A stretch of 64,000 nt of DNA from Streptomyces sp. CB01373 (GTDB lineage Bacteria; Actinomycetota; Actinomycetes; Streptomycetales; Streptomycetaceae), in NCBI RefSeq assembly GCF_002803075.1, contig NZ_NNBK01000008.1, positions 247,538 to 311,537 on the forward strand, in the 5' to 3' direction. Below the pieces are notes generated by a model. It made no database searches. It saw nothing but the letters and a program-made list of their open reading frames with translations, and was not told the origin of the DNA. Both the position numbers and the translations under genes were made by a program. This document shows, one piece after another, positions 9,294-17,898 of this stretch (positions are counted from its first letter, which is position 1; each line of letters starts with the position of its first letter).

Positions 9294-9644
9294 TCACCGG
9301 CCGCCGTTGTAGGGCCCGTACGGGCCGTCGCTGCTGCTGCCGCGGCGGCGGCCGAAGCCGCCACCCGAGACGTGCTTGAGCGCGGGGCGGACGTCCACGA
9401 AGAAGACGATCGTGGCGACAAGGCCCGCGATCTGCAGGAAGAGCATCGGCACCAGCAGGTTCACCGCGACCGCGACACCCAGGATGATCAGCCAGAAGCC
9501 CTTGTTCTGCTTGTCGGCCGCGCGGTACGCGTCATCCCGGTACAGGACGGCCATCCCCAAGGCCACCACGGCGAGCACCAGCATCGCCAGGTAGAGCAGC
9601 GACAGGAAGCCGCCGAACGCCGTCATCAGCACAATGCCCACCAC
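9294..9644 (-). CDS. DUF2516 family small membrane protein
   Basis: A 116-residue integral membrane protein with three hydrophobic segments (about residues 5-34, 49-70 and 70-85) and a Gly/Arg/Ser-rich cytoplasmic tail ending GPYGPYNGGR. The family is actinobacterial and has no assigned function. I chose the GTG at 9644 because AGAGGA lies 9 bases upstream. Later in-frame starts (GTG 9632, ATG 9626) are possible. It is the last gene of a leftward group that includes the HbhA-like and XRE genes, but a terminator separates it from them. Confidence 0.8.
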   Translation of the reverse strand: MVGIVLMTAFGGFLSLLYLAMLVLAVVALGMAVLYRDDAYRAADKQNKGFWLIILGVAVAVNLLVPMLFLQIAGLVATIVFFVDVRPALKHVSGGGFGRRRGSSSDGPYGPYNGGR

Positions 9645-9704
9645 CCGATCGAGTCCTCTGTACGGCCACCGTACCCGTGCCCGGCCGCCGTGTATCCATA
9701 AGAA

Positions 9705-9735
9705 CGGGCCGGGCGCCCAAGGAGTGCCCGGCCCG
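9705..9735 (-). terminator. Intrinsic terminator after the HbhA-like gene
   Basis: The arms CGGGCCGGGC (9705-9714) and GCCCGGCCCG (9726-9735) are perfectly complementary with an 11-base loop. It lies just beyond the stop of the HbhA-like gene at 9757. There is no U-tract, as is common in streptomycetes. Confidence 0.7.
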
Positions 9736-9756
9736 CCCCATGTTCCTTCGGCGCGC

Positions 9757-10437
9757 CTACGGGGTGGGCGGGGTGGCCCTCTTCGCCGTGGGCGGGGTCC
9801 TGCGCATGGCCGGACCCTTCCCCTTCCCGTGGTTCTTCTTGGCCGTGATGGGCGTGGCCCCGTTCTCGGCGGGCCCGTCCTCCTTGACCACGACCGGCTC
9901 CGCCTTCGGCTCGGGCTCGACGGCGACGGCGAGCTCCTCGACCTCCTCGGCGATGTCCTCGATGCCGTCTGCGGCCTGGCCGCGCCAGGTCCGCACGGCC
10001 TGCTCACCGTGCTCGGCGACCTTCTCGTAGGTCTCACGGGCCTTGACGGCGTACTCGGCGGCGACGCCGACGCCGCGCAGGGCGAGGTCCTGGGCGCTCT
10101 CGCCGAGCCTCTTCAGATCGGCGTCGAGGTTGGTGCTGAGCTTCTTGAGATCGCTGTCCAGGTAGTTCAGGAAGCCGTTGACCCTGGTCTGGAGGTTCTC
10201 CTGCGTCTCCCTGACACGGACGCCGGCCTCCTTGGCGCGGGCGGTGGCACGCGCCTGAACGGCCTTCGGGTCGGTGTTGCGCACCGCGTCGATACGGGCC
10301 GGGGCGTCGGCGCGCAGCTGGTCCACCAGGGCGGGCACCTTCTTGGCCTGCTGGAGGGCCAGGTCCGCGGTGCCCGCGGCGAAGTAGAGCGGCGTGGGGT
10401 CACTGAGGGTCTTGCGCAGGTCGTCGGTGATGGCCAT
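9757..10437 (-). CDS. Heparin-binding haemagglutinin-like (HbhA family) protein
   Basis: A 226-residue protein with a long amphipathic helical region (about 1-165) of HbhA type (DLRKTLSDPTPLYFAAGTADLALQ at the start). An acidic stretch EEVEELAVAVEPEPKAEP follows, then a Lys/Pro/Arg-rich C-terminal tail (about 200-226, PITAKKNHGKGKG onward). The mycobacterial homologue binds heparin and membranes through such a tail. In a saprophyte it may bind cell wall, DNA or storage granules; that is inference. The start is ATG at 10437. Confidence 0.8.
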   Translation of the reverse strand: MAITDDLRKTLSDPTPLYFAAGTADLALQQAKKVPALVDQLRADAPARIDAVRNTDPKAVQARATARAKEAGVRVRETQENLQTRVNGFLNYLDSDLKKLSTNLDADLKRLGESAQDLALRGVGVAAEYAVKARETYEKVAEHGEQAVRTWRGQAADGIEDIAEEVEELAVAVEPEPKAEPVVVKEDGPAENGATPITAKKNHGKGKGPAMRRTPPTAKRATPPTP

Positions 10438-10550
10438 GGTGCTGGTTCTCCCGGATCGCTTGTGGCTGAGGGTTGTGGGTTTCCGCGGTGGTCGGGCCGC
10501 ACGCCCGCCCCGTACGGGCCGTGACCGTGGGATCGCTGGGATCACTGATG

Positions 10551-11087
10551 TCAGCCCGCCGCCTCCCGCGGATCGGCGTCACTGCCGCCGGACGTGCCGG
10601 TACGGCCTGGCCCGGCGGGGGCGGTCCGGACGGGTATGGAGCCCTGGTCGGCGCCGTCGCCGTCGCCGTCGTCCGCCGCGCGGGTGCCGTGGCCGGTGGG
10701 GCCACCGGTGTCGCCGGTGCCGTCCGTCTCGGCGGTCCCGAACCCGTTCTCCTTGCGGAAGGACTCGTAGATCTGGAGCAGCACCTGCTTCTGCCGCTCG
10801 TTCAGCGACGGGTCGGAGAGGATGACGGCGCGTGTCTCGACGTCGTCCCGGTCCCGCTCGGCGTCGAGGATCCCGGCCCGCACGTACAGCGTCTCCGCGG
10901 AGATCCGCAGCGCCTTGGCGACCTGCTGGAGCACCTCCGCGCTCGGCTTGCGCAGCCCGCGCTCGATCTGGCTCAGGTACGGGTTGGACACCCCGGCGGC
11001 ATCGGCGAGCTGCCGCAACGACAACTGCGCGTTGCGCCGCTGCTCGCGCAGGTACTCACCGAGATTGCCGACGTTGAGCGATGCCAT
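10551..11087 (-). CDS. XRE-family helix-turn-helix transcriptional regulator
   Basis: A 178-residue cytosolic regulator. A lambda-repressor-type HTH spans about residues 10-70 (YLREQRRNAQLSLRQLADAAGVSNPYLSQIERG), then comes a helical segment (LNERQKQVLLQIYESFRKENGF, about 107-128). A long disordered Gly/Asp/Thr-rich tail ends the protein. It precedes the HbhA-like gene by about 110 bp in the same direction; the pairing is seen in other streptomycetes from memory. The tail length varies among species. The start is ATG at 11087. Confidence 0.87.
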   Translation of the reverse strand: MASLNVGNLGEYLREQRRNAQLSLRQLADAAGVSNPYLSQIERGLRKPSAEVLQQVAKALRISAETLYVRAGILDAERDRDDVETRAVILSDPSLNERQKQVLLQIYESFRKENGFGTAETDGTGDTGGPTGHGTRAADDGDGDGADQGSIPVRTAPAGPGRTGTSGGSDADPREAAG

Positions 11088-11284
11088 GCCTCCACCTTGC
11101 ACCACTCCCGCTAACAATTGCAAGCATCTTGCTTGCAAGAGTGAGCCCCCCGCCTTTCGCATACCCCCGAATGGGTGGGAGAGCCTCGGACGGGGTCGCG
11201 CGGAGCCCGGCATTGACCTTCACCTTGGGGCAGGCCACAGCATCGAGGGGCCGGGCGACGTGCTCGGCGTGAGGAGGGGCGGGC

Positions 11285-12352
11285 ATGGGATTGCTGACCA
11301 TCGGGGCGTTCGCGAGGGCGTCCCGGCTGTCACCGAAGGCGTTGCGCCTCTACGACGAACTCGGCCTGCTGACCCCCGCCCGTGTCGACCCGGTGACCGG
11401 CTACCGCCTCTACGCACCGGAGCAACTGGAGCGCGCCCGGCTGGTCGCCTGGCTTCGGCGTCTGGGGATGCCCCTCGCCCGCATCCAGCTCGTCTGCGCG
11501 CTGGAGGCGGCCGAGGCGACCCAGGAGATCCGCTCGTTCTGGGCCCGGGTCGAGGCCGACACCGCCGCACGGCGCGACCTGGCCGCCTTCCTCATCGACC
11601 ACCTGTCCCGGAAGGACCCTGCCATGTCCCCGACCACCAAGCCCCTGGGCATCCGTTACGCCGCCCTGTCCGACACCGGCCTCGTCCGCGAGAGCAACCA
11701 GGACACCGCCTTCGCCGGGCCCCGGCTGCTCGCCGTCGCCGACGGCTACGGCAGGCAGGGAGCCCCCGCGAGCGCGGCCGCCGTCGACGCGCTCAAGCAC
11801 CTCGAAGCCGACAGCATCCCGGCGGGCGACCTCCTCAATGTCCTGGAGGACGCGATCGAACAGGCCCAACAGGCTGTCCACGGCATCGCGGGGACCGGTT
11901 CCTCCTCCGAAGAGGCCGGCACCACCCTCACCGCGATGCTCTGGACCGGCTCGCAACTCGCCCTCGTCCACATCGGCGACTGCCGCGTCCACCTCCTGCG
12001 CGACGGGGAGCTGTTCCAGATCACCCACGACCACACCATGGTGCAGACGATGGTCGACGAGGGACGTCTCAGCCCGGAAGAAGCCGCCTCCCACCCCCAG
12101 CGGTCGCTCCTGATACGAGCCCTGGGACAGGGAGCCGACGGCACCCCCGACATGCGTCTGCACGACGCCCGGCAGGGAGACCGCTACCTGCTCTGCTCCG
12201 ACGGCCTGTCGACCGTCGTACCGGCCGAAGAGATCCACCGGGTGCTCTCCGACGCCGGGGAGCCGGAGCGGACGGTCCGCGAACTCGTCGCCCTCGCCAA
12301 CGGCTCCGGCGGGCCGGACAACGTCAGCTGTGTGGTCGCCGACGTCGTGGGG
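11285..12352 (+). CDS. MerR-type HTH fused to PP2C phosphatase (reading frame runs on; 3' end uncertain)
   Basis: A MerR HTH (residues about 1-70, LLTIGAFARASRLSPKALRLYDELGL) plus dimerisation helix, then a PP2C Ser/Thr phosphatase domain (about 115-350) with VRESNQD, VADGYGRQG, IGDCRVHL, LCSDGL and GGPDNVS metal-site motifs. The usual GMGG is changed to GYGR. Homologues should end near 12355, but the frame has no stop until 14566 and continues antisense through the neighbouring gene. Coordinates here cover the domain-bearing part. Dropping one G from the GGGG run at 12349-12352 would put TAG (12354-12356) in frame. Confidence 0.65.
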
Positions 12353-14533
12353 CTAGTCCAGTGCCCGGGCCAAATGCGGGTTCGCCGTGGCGCGGACCGT
12401 CAGGCCGAGGAAGCCCGTGGCCGCCGCGAGGGTCATCGCGTAGGAGTCGACGGCTCGGCGGACGTTGGGGGCGTCCAGGCCGGCGCCGGTCACCAGGCGG
12501 TCCAGGTCCACGTAGGCGGAGCGGACGGTCTCCAGCCGGTGGTACACGCGCCAGTCCTCCCGCCAGCCGGCCGTGTACTCGGCGGGCAGGCGGCGTTCCC
12601 AGCGGCTGAACATGCGTTCGCGGATCTCCGGGCGGGTCGGCGTGAGGTGCATGTGCCGGACCAGGTCGTACAGCGGGTCGCCGATCAGGGCCATCTCCCA
12701 GTCGATGACGGTGAGGGCGAGCGCGTCCTCGCGGCGTACGAGGTTCCACGGGTTCAGGTCGCCGTGCAGGAGCGACGGACGGCGGGAGCCGACCCGGAAG
12801 CGGGAGAGGATCTGCCTGAGCCGGGAGGCGCCGGGCAGGCCGAGGAACCGGGCCAGCTGCCGCGACTCCTTGGGCAGCTCGTCCACCAGGATCACCAGTT
12901 GGTCGCACAGCCAGCTGAAGAAGGCCTCCTTCCCCGCGACCGGGTCGAGTTCCCGGTAGTCCACTCCGGTCAGCGCGCACAACTGGTCGACGAGCGCGTC
13001 CGCCTCGTGCGGTCGCAGGCCGTGCTCCGGATGGCTGGGCGGGCGGTCGGGGTCGTCGGGGCCGGCGTACGTGTGGATGGCGCAGGGCTCCCCCCGGTGG
13101 CTGCGGCCCAGGGCGAGGACCTTCGGCGCCGCCACAGGGACGCCGGACCGCTCGATGGCCCGCAGCACGGCATGCTCGCTGAGGAAGCTCGGCTCGCGGC
13201 GGCAGACGTTCGCCACCTTGCGGCGTACCACCACCGGAACGTCCGACTCGGGCACCCGGACCACCGAGTTGAGGTGGGCGGTGCCCTTGAGCACCCACCG
13301 GGCCGGGGCAGTGCCCTCGGCGAGCAGCGCGTGGCGGATCGCGGAGTCGGGGAAGTCGGGCCGCTCCTGAAGGCGCGGGTCCCACGACCAGGACACCGCT
13401 TCCGCGGCCCGCCCAGCACCGCCGGTCCGCCCCGCCGACCGGGAGGCTCTCCGGCGGAAGAGGATGCGTTCGATCTGCGCGGTGTCCGGAACGTTCCTGA
13501 GTCCGAGCGGTTCGGCGGCGGCCTCCAGCGCCCGCCGCACGGACGCCGTCGCCTCGTCCAGGCTCTTCTGGTCGGGCGCGTCCTCCAGGGCCCTCGCCGC
13601 CCGCATCACGTCCGGGTAGACGGACTGCGCCCGCTCGAAGGCGACGTAGTGCCGCAGGTCCTTGCCCAGGCCGTTGGCGGAGGCGGGGCGGACGCGGCTC
13701 ATGGCCTCGGCCCAGGCGTCGATCACCTCGTGCCACTGGTGATCCGGGTACCGCATGCGGACCAGGTGCGTCGCGAGGTCGTGCAGCGGATCGCCGTAGG
13801 TCGCCAGTTCCCAGTCGACGCCGACGAGGGCCGGATCACCGTCGTACGACATGATCAGGTTGTCCCGGTGCAGGTCCGCGTGGAGCAGGCTGTACGGCCG
13901 CCTGGCCATCGCGGGCACGCGCTCGGCCAGTCGGACCAGGGCGTCCTCGGGGATGCCCAGGGCCGCGAACAGCCCGCCGAAGTCCTGCCAGTTGGCCTGC
14001 CTGATCTGCCGGTCCGCGAGCCGCGCCAGCGTCTGCAGGAACGCCTGGCTGTCCTTCTCGTTGCGCGGCCACTCGGGCGGCAGCGGGGGCACCACCTCCC
14101 TGCGGACCTGGGTCGTCCGGGCGAGCAGTTCCGCCAGCGCCTTGACCAGCAGTGTGTCGACCGGTTTCCCGTCACCGCAGACGCCGGCGAGCGGAACACC
14201 CTCGACATGGCTGTGGATCGCGAAGGACTCCTGCTGGACCAGGCACTTCGGAACGTGGGGCAGCACGCCTGTGACGGTGTCGAGGATGTCGCCCTCGTTC
14301 TTCCAGGTCCTGATCACCACGGGCAGCACCTGGGCCCGGCGGACGCGCACGGTCACCGACGCGCCGGCCTCCCCGCCGAGCAGCCGCGCCATACGCTCCG
14401 TCAGCGGCATGACGTGGTTCTGGTGGTGATGACCGCCGCTCGCCCGGCCCAGCCTGGCGGCGAGCCGCACGAACGCCCTGACGTCGTGGAGGGCGTGTTC
14501 CCCGAGAAAGGGACGGGGAGGAGGTGCGCCCAC
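12353..14533 (-). CDS. Tandem aminoglycoside phosphotransferase (APH)-like kinase, two domains
   Basis: A 726-residue cytosolic protein with two consecutive APH/choline-kinase-fold domains. The first has the catalytic loop LLHADLHRDN (near residue 217) and metal-binding VDWELATYGDP. The second has LLHGDLNPWN (near residue 585) and IDWEMALIGDP. Both keep the H-x-D-x-x-x-x-N and D-W-E residues, so both may be active. The substrate is unknown; small-molecule or sugar/choline phosphorylation is possible and resistance is not implied. The GTG at 14533 has GGAG 6 bases upstream. It is convergent with the MerR-PP2C gene. Confidence 0.82.
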   Translation of the reverse strand: MGAPPPRPFLGEHALHDVRAFVRLAARLGRASGGHHHQNHVMPLTERMARLLGGEAGASVTVRVRRAQVLPVVIRTWKNEGDILDTVTGVLPHVPKCLVQQESFAIHSHVEGVPLAGVCGDGKPVDTLLVKALAELLARTTQVRREVVPPLPPEWPRNEKDSQAFLQTLARLADRQIRQANWQDFGGLFAALGIPEDALVRLAERVPAMARRPYSLLHADLHRDNLIMSYDGDPALVGVDWELATYGDPLHDLATHLVRMRYPDHQWHEVIDAWAEAMSRVRPASANGLGKDLRHYVAFERAQSVYPDVMRAARALEDAPDQKSLDEATASVRRALEAAAEPLGLRNVPDTAQIERILFRRRASRSAGRTGGAGRAAEAVSWSWDPRLQERPDFPDSAIRHALLAEGTAPARWVLKGTAHLNSVVRVPESDVPVVVRRKVANVCRREPSFLSEHAVLRAIERSGVPVAAPKVLALGRSHRGEPCAIHTYAGPDDPDRPPSHPEHGLRPHEADALVDQLCALTGVDYRELDPVAGKEAFFSWLCDQLVILVDELPKESRQLARFLGLPGASRLRQILSRFRVGSRRPSLLHGDLNPWNLVRREDALALTVIDWEMALIGDPLYDLVRHMHLTPTRPEIRERMFSRWERRLPAEYTAGWREDWRVYHRLETVRSAYVDLDRLVTGAGLDAPNVRRAVDSYAMTLAAATGFLGLTVRATANPHLARALD

Positions 14534-14806
14534 GGCCGCTCCAGTTGCTCAAGTACTCAGAAGTGATGGTGTGGAAAAAGGTACGCCAGGTGCCATAACG
14601 GACACGATCGGAGCGCACCCGGCATCGGCACAACGGGTGGCGTGCCCCTGCCTGTGGTCTCCGGCCTGCGTCGCACCGTCGAGGTCACCTCGCACGCCAC
14701 CTCTTGCGTGCCATACGTGCGAAGCGGAGCTATTGCTCATGCGGTGCGCGCATGCTACAGGAGACCCGTGTGGCGGCCGTGCCGCCCGCCCCAACCGGCG
14801 GGGCGC

Positions 14807-15556
14807 TCAGAGCCCGTCCCGCAGGGTCCGCAGTACCGGTTCCAGGGAGTCCACGACGACGGTGGCGCCCGCCTCCCTGAGCAGCTTCTCCTTGCGGGCG
14901 TTGCGGGCGTAGCCGAGGAAGGACACGCCGGCCCGCAGGGAGGCCTCGTGGTCCGCGGGGGTGTCGCCGATCATCAGGGCCCGGTCGGGAGCCGCGCCCG
15001 TGGCGCTCAGGGCGCGGTTCAGGCAGTGCGGGTCGGGCTTGAGGGGCTTGAGGTCCCGGGTGCGTCCGTAGACGTGCGGGGCGAAGCAGCCGCCGAGGTC
15101 GCGGCCGTCGAGGTACTCGCGCACCACCAGGGGCGAGTTGTTGGTGGTGACGGCCAGGCGCGAGCCCAGGGCCTTCCAGGTGCGGATCAGCGGGTCGGCG
15201 TACGGGGTGGGCTGCGCGGAGGGGACGGCTCGCAGCTCCTCCTCGGTCAGCCGCGCCTCCAGCTCCGTGACGAGGTCGCTGCCGGGGTGCCGGCGGTCCA
15301 CGGCGCGCAGGACGACGTGCGGGTCGTGCGACTGCCGTTCGGGGCCGGTCAGCACGCCGTGCAGGCCCTGGCCCTCCAGCCACCGCACCAGTTCGTCCGC
15401 CACCCGCTCCGCCGAATGCCCGGCGAACAGCCGGCAGATCGGCCCGTCGAAGTCCCAGAGCACGACATGGGCATCCGCGATCAGGTTCCGCAGTTCCTCG
15501 GTCTCGTTCCCGGTCTCGGCTGTCACCGCTTCGGTCTGCGTCGTATCAGAAGTCAC
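14807..15556 (-). CDS. devB: HAD-family hydrolase DevB
   Basis: A 249-residue HAD-superfamily phosphatase. Motif I is WDFDGP (near residue 30), motif II is TTNNS, the motif III region is LKPLKPDP and motif IV is IGDTPADHEASLRAGV. Its GTG start shares one base with the TAG stop of devA (TAGTG at 15558-15554), so the pair is translationally coupled. In S. coelicolor the corresponding devA-devB pair is required for normal aerial development. The substrate is unknown. Confidence 0.88.
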   Translation of the reverse strand: MTSDTTQTEAVTAETGNETEELRNLIADAHVVLWDFDGPICRLFAGHSAERVADELVRWLEGQGLHGVLTGPERQSHDPHVVLRAVDRRHPGSDLVTELEARLTEEELRAVPSAQPTPYADPLIRTWKALGSRLAVTTNNSPLVVREYLDGRDLGGCFAPHVYGRTRDLKPLKPDPHCLNRALSATGAAPDRALMIGDTPADHEASLRAGVSFLGYARNARKEKLLREAGATVVVDSLEPVLRTLRDGL

Positions 15557-16428
15557 TAGGAGAGTGTCAGATCCGACGTGATGGTTTCCCAGAGGGCGTC
15601 GAACCACTTCTGCGATTCCGCCACGAACGCGGCGTCGCGCTGCCCGGTCGCCTGCTCGAAGGAGAACAGCAGGGACTCCGTGCCGAGGACGTCGTACATG
15701 TCCAGCGTCCCGTCGTCCGCCGCCTCCTCGCGGCGGGTGATCATGTAGTACGCCATCAGCGCCTCCGCGCCGTTGAGCAGGTAGAGCTTGACCGGCGGGG
15801 TGAAGGGCAGCGCGCGGAAGGCCACGCGGACGTCGATGCCGTGGGTCGCGCGCAGGGCCTTGAGGTTGTGGCTCAGGACATGGCCCTGGGCGTTGCGCTG
15901 GGTGAGCCAGCGCCCGTGGACCGGGTCCTCCTCGGCCGGCCGGTCCACCGAGATCGGGAAGGCCAGGTCGATGTTGCGGGACGGCAGCAGAATGCGCACG
16001 TCGATCGACTCGGGGCGCAGCCGGCCCTCGTGGATCAGCCGCAGCGGCTCGCCGACGGCGATCATCAGGGACTCGGCCGTGAGGCAGGCCGCGTCGATCC
16101 TGACCTGCCGGGCGGAGAAGGCCTCCACGAGCCGGGGCGCGAGGCCGACCATCGTCGGCTGCGGCTCGGCGCGGGCGGCGACGGGCGCGGCGACGCGCGG
16201 CGGGCTGCCCTTGGTGACGTTGCTGAGCAGGCCGTCGGCCTGGAGCACCCGCAGGGCCTGGCGCACGGCGCCGCGCTCCACCCCGAACTCCTCGGCGAGT
16301 TCGGCCTGTGTGGGCAGGCGGTCGCCCGGCCGGAGCTCGCCGGTGCGGATCCGCTCCCGCAGGGTGCCGGCGATCTCCTGGGGCGAGCTTCTTCTGCTGC
16401 CGTTCACGGCCACGCTCTCCTGGGTCAC
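15556..16428 (-). CDS. devA: GntR/HutC-family developmental regulator DevA
   Basis: A 290-residue repressor with an N-terminal winged HTH (about 15-80, LPTQAELAEEFGVERGAVRQALRVLQ) and a large C-terminal effector domain. DevA of S. coelicolor is needed for aerial hyphae and sporulation and represses its own operon. I take the GTG at 16428. A TTG at 16434 is possible, and no good Shine-Dalgarno precedes either. The region just upstream matches the one before devE. A perfect 15-bp palindrome lies 88 bp upstream of the start, a likely autoregulatory operator. Confidence 0.9.
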   Translation of the reverse strand: MTQESVAVNGSRRSSPQEIAGTLRERIRTGELRPGDRLPTQAELAEEFGVERGAVRQALRVLQADGLLSNVTKGSPPRVAAPVAARAEPQPTMVGLAPRLVEAFSARQVRIDAACLTAESLMIAVGEPLRLIHEGRLRPESIDVRILLPSRNIDLAFPISVDRPAEEDPVHGRWLTQRNAQGHVLSHNLKALRATHGIDVRVAFRALPFTPPVKLYLLNGAEALMAYYMITRREEAADDGTLDMYDVLGTESLLFSFEQATGQRDAAFVAESQKWFDALWETITSDLTLS

Positions 16429-16515
16429 GACCAAACGTTACAACTTTGCTCCATCTGAAGGGAGTTGTTTGGAACTTGTTCATTGATAGCGACCAAGTGG
16501 AGACAACTGAAACGT

Positions 16516-16530
16516 AGTTGGTCACCAACT
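16516..16530. promoter_or_regulatory. Putative DevA/DevE operator upstream of devA
   Basis: AGTTGGT-C-ACCAACT is a perfect palindrome of 15 bp, of the size and style bound by GntR/HutC dimers. The same motif with one arm mismatch occurs at 17548-17562, at the same 88-bp distance from the devE start. Flanking CCAAG-GGAGA-AAC sequences are also shared. Confidence 0.7.
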
Positions 16531-16557
16531 CGACCGAGCACGGCGCGATGGGTGCCC

Positions 16558-17460
16558 TCAGCTCGTGAGCAGCAGCTCCGAACTGATCGTCTCCCACAGC
16601 GCGTCGAACCACACGTGGGACTGCTCGACGAAGGCCGTGTCCCGCGCTCCCGCGCCCTGCTCGAAGGCGAAGAGGATCGACCGGGTCCCCTCGGCGTCGT
16701 ACAGCTCGAGGGGCTCCTGGTCGATCTCCTGCTCACGCCGCCGCAGTGTGTAGTACGCGAAGAGCGCCTCCCCGTCGTTGAGCAGGTACAGCTTGACCGG
16801 CGGGGTGAAGGGCAGCGCGCGGAAGGTCACGTGCACGTCGATGCCGTGGGTGGCACGCAGGGCCAGCAGGTTGTGCTTGAGCACCTGGCCCTGGGCGTTG
16901 CGCTGGGCCAGCCAGCCGCGGCGCAGCCGGCCGGCGTCGGAGGCGTCCACCGGCACGGGGAAGGCGAGGTCGATGTCCCGGCTGGGCAGCAGCACGCGGA
17001 CGTCGACCTTGGCCGGTTTCAGTCGCCCGGCGTGGATCTGCCGCAACGGCTCGCCGATGGCCAGGTTGAGCGAGATCGCGGTCAGGCACAAGGCGTCGAT
17101 CGCGACGTGGGAGGCGTCGAAGGCGGCCTCGATACGGGGCGCCAGCGCGGCCGTGGTGGGCAGCGGCCGGGCGGCGGGGCCGGTCAGGGCCCCCACCGGG
17201 CCGGCCGCGACGGTCGCCGGGCTCCCCTTGGACACATTGGTGAGCAGGTGTTCCGCCTGGAGGATGCCCAGGGCCTGGCGCACGGCCCCGCGCTCGACGC
17301 CGAACTCGTCGGCCAGCTCCGCCTGGGTGGGCATGCGCTGGCCCGGCCGCAGCACTCCGGTCCTGATCCGGTGCCGCAGTTCGTCGGCCACCTCGCGGTG
17401 TGACCTCTGTGGCCGCTGTGACCTCTTCCGTCCATTGACGGAGGCATGTTCCGGGTCCAC
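16558..17460 (-). CDS. devE: GntR/HutC-family regulator DevE (DevA paralogue)
   Basis: A 300-residue paralogue of DevA. The winged HTH (about 23-88, MPTQAELADEFGVERGAVRQALGILQ) is nearly identical to that of DevA, and the effector domain shares FRALPFTPPVKLYLLN and the C-terminal WFDALWETI segment. Adjacent tandem placement points to a gene duplication. The GTG at 17460 is chosen by analogy with devA; a TTG at 17475 is possible. It presumably responds to a different ligand or stage. The operator-like palindrome at 17548-17562 suggests auto- or cross-regulation with DevA. Confidence 0.88.
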   Translation of the reverse strand: MDPEHASVNGRKRSQRPQRSHREVADELRHRIRTGVLRPGQRMPTQAELADEFGVERGAVRQALGILQAEHLLTNVSKGSPATVAAGPVGALTGPAARPLPTTAALAPRIEAAFDASHVAIDALCLTAISLNLAIGEPLRQIHAGRLKPAKVDVRVLLPSRDIDLAFPVPVDASDAGRLRRGWLAQRNAQGQVLKHNLLALRATHGIDVHVTFRALPFTPPVKLYLLNDGEALFAYYTLRRREQEIDQEPLELYDAEGTRSILFAFEQGAGARDTAFVEQSHVWFDALWETISSELLLTS

Positions 17461-17547
17461 GGCAAAACGGTACAACTTCCCGCCATCTTGCGGCAGTTCA
17501 CGGGAAGGTGGTTATGAGCCGCTTCCAAGCGGAGATAACAGCAGTGG

Positions 17548-17562
17548 AGTTGGTAGCCAACT
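17548..17562. promoter_or_regulatory. Putative DevA/DevE operator upstream of devE
   Basis: AGTTGGT-A-GCCAACT is a 15-bp palindrome with one mismatched arm pair. It has the same arms and the same 88-bp distance to the start codon as the site before devA. Confidence 0.65.
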
Positions 17563-17711
17563 TGAGCGACATGGCCGAACCTTCCAAGTGTTGGCCACCA
17601 GGTGACGGTTGGTACGTACGACCGTGCTCCCTTCCGGAGGGGAGCCGGGAGCCCGGTCGGCCGGCGCGCCAACGGGGAGCGGCAGCCGGTATCCGGCACC
17701 GCGCAGGCACA

Positions 17712-17849
17712 GCCACAACTGAACAGCCGGCACGCAGCCGGCACGAACAGCCGGTGCGCAGCCGGCGGGTACGGCAGGCACAGCCACAACCGAACATGCG
17801 GCACAGCCACAACTGAAGACCGTCTCGTACCGCCACAACTGAACAGCCA
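17712..17849. repeat. Degenerate GCCACAACTGAACAGCC repeats between devE and the Eis-like gene
   Basis: The core GCCACAAC(T/C)GAA is present at 17712, 17783, 17806 and 17832. It is interleaved with CAGCCGGCAC/CAGCCGGTGC units at about 17724-17766. Copies vary in flank and spacing (23-71 bp). No ORF with a good ribosome site covers them. The gap 17461-17898 holds the devE promoter and operator at its left and this repeat block at its right. Confidence 0.6.
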
Positions 17850-17898
17850 CGCTACGGATGCGTCATACCCGTCACCCGGCACCGGCAGGAAGGAGCGC

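Noticed and set aside
12353..14533. Aminoglycoside resistance gene.
   Set aside because: The fold is APH-like, but the tandem architecture and lack of antibiotic cluster context do not support a resistance function.
12353..14566. Reading the MerR-PP2C run-on tail as a genuine third domain.
   Set aside because: The tail is the antisense of the APH gene and has low-complexity Arg/Gly/Val-rich composition without any motif.
14534..14806. Small RNA or ORF in the 273-bp gap between the APH-like gene and devB.
   Set aside because: No ribosome site, tRNA-like structure or convincing hairpin was found; the gap probably just holds the APH promoter and the devB 3' end.
17712..17849. CRISPR array.
   Set aside because: The repeats are short, imperfect and irregularly spaced, the spacers are not unique sequences of similar size, and no cas genes are present.
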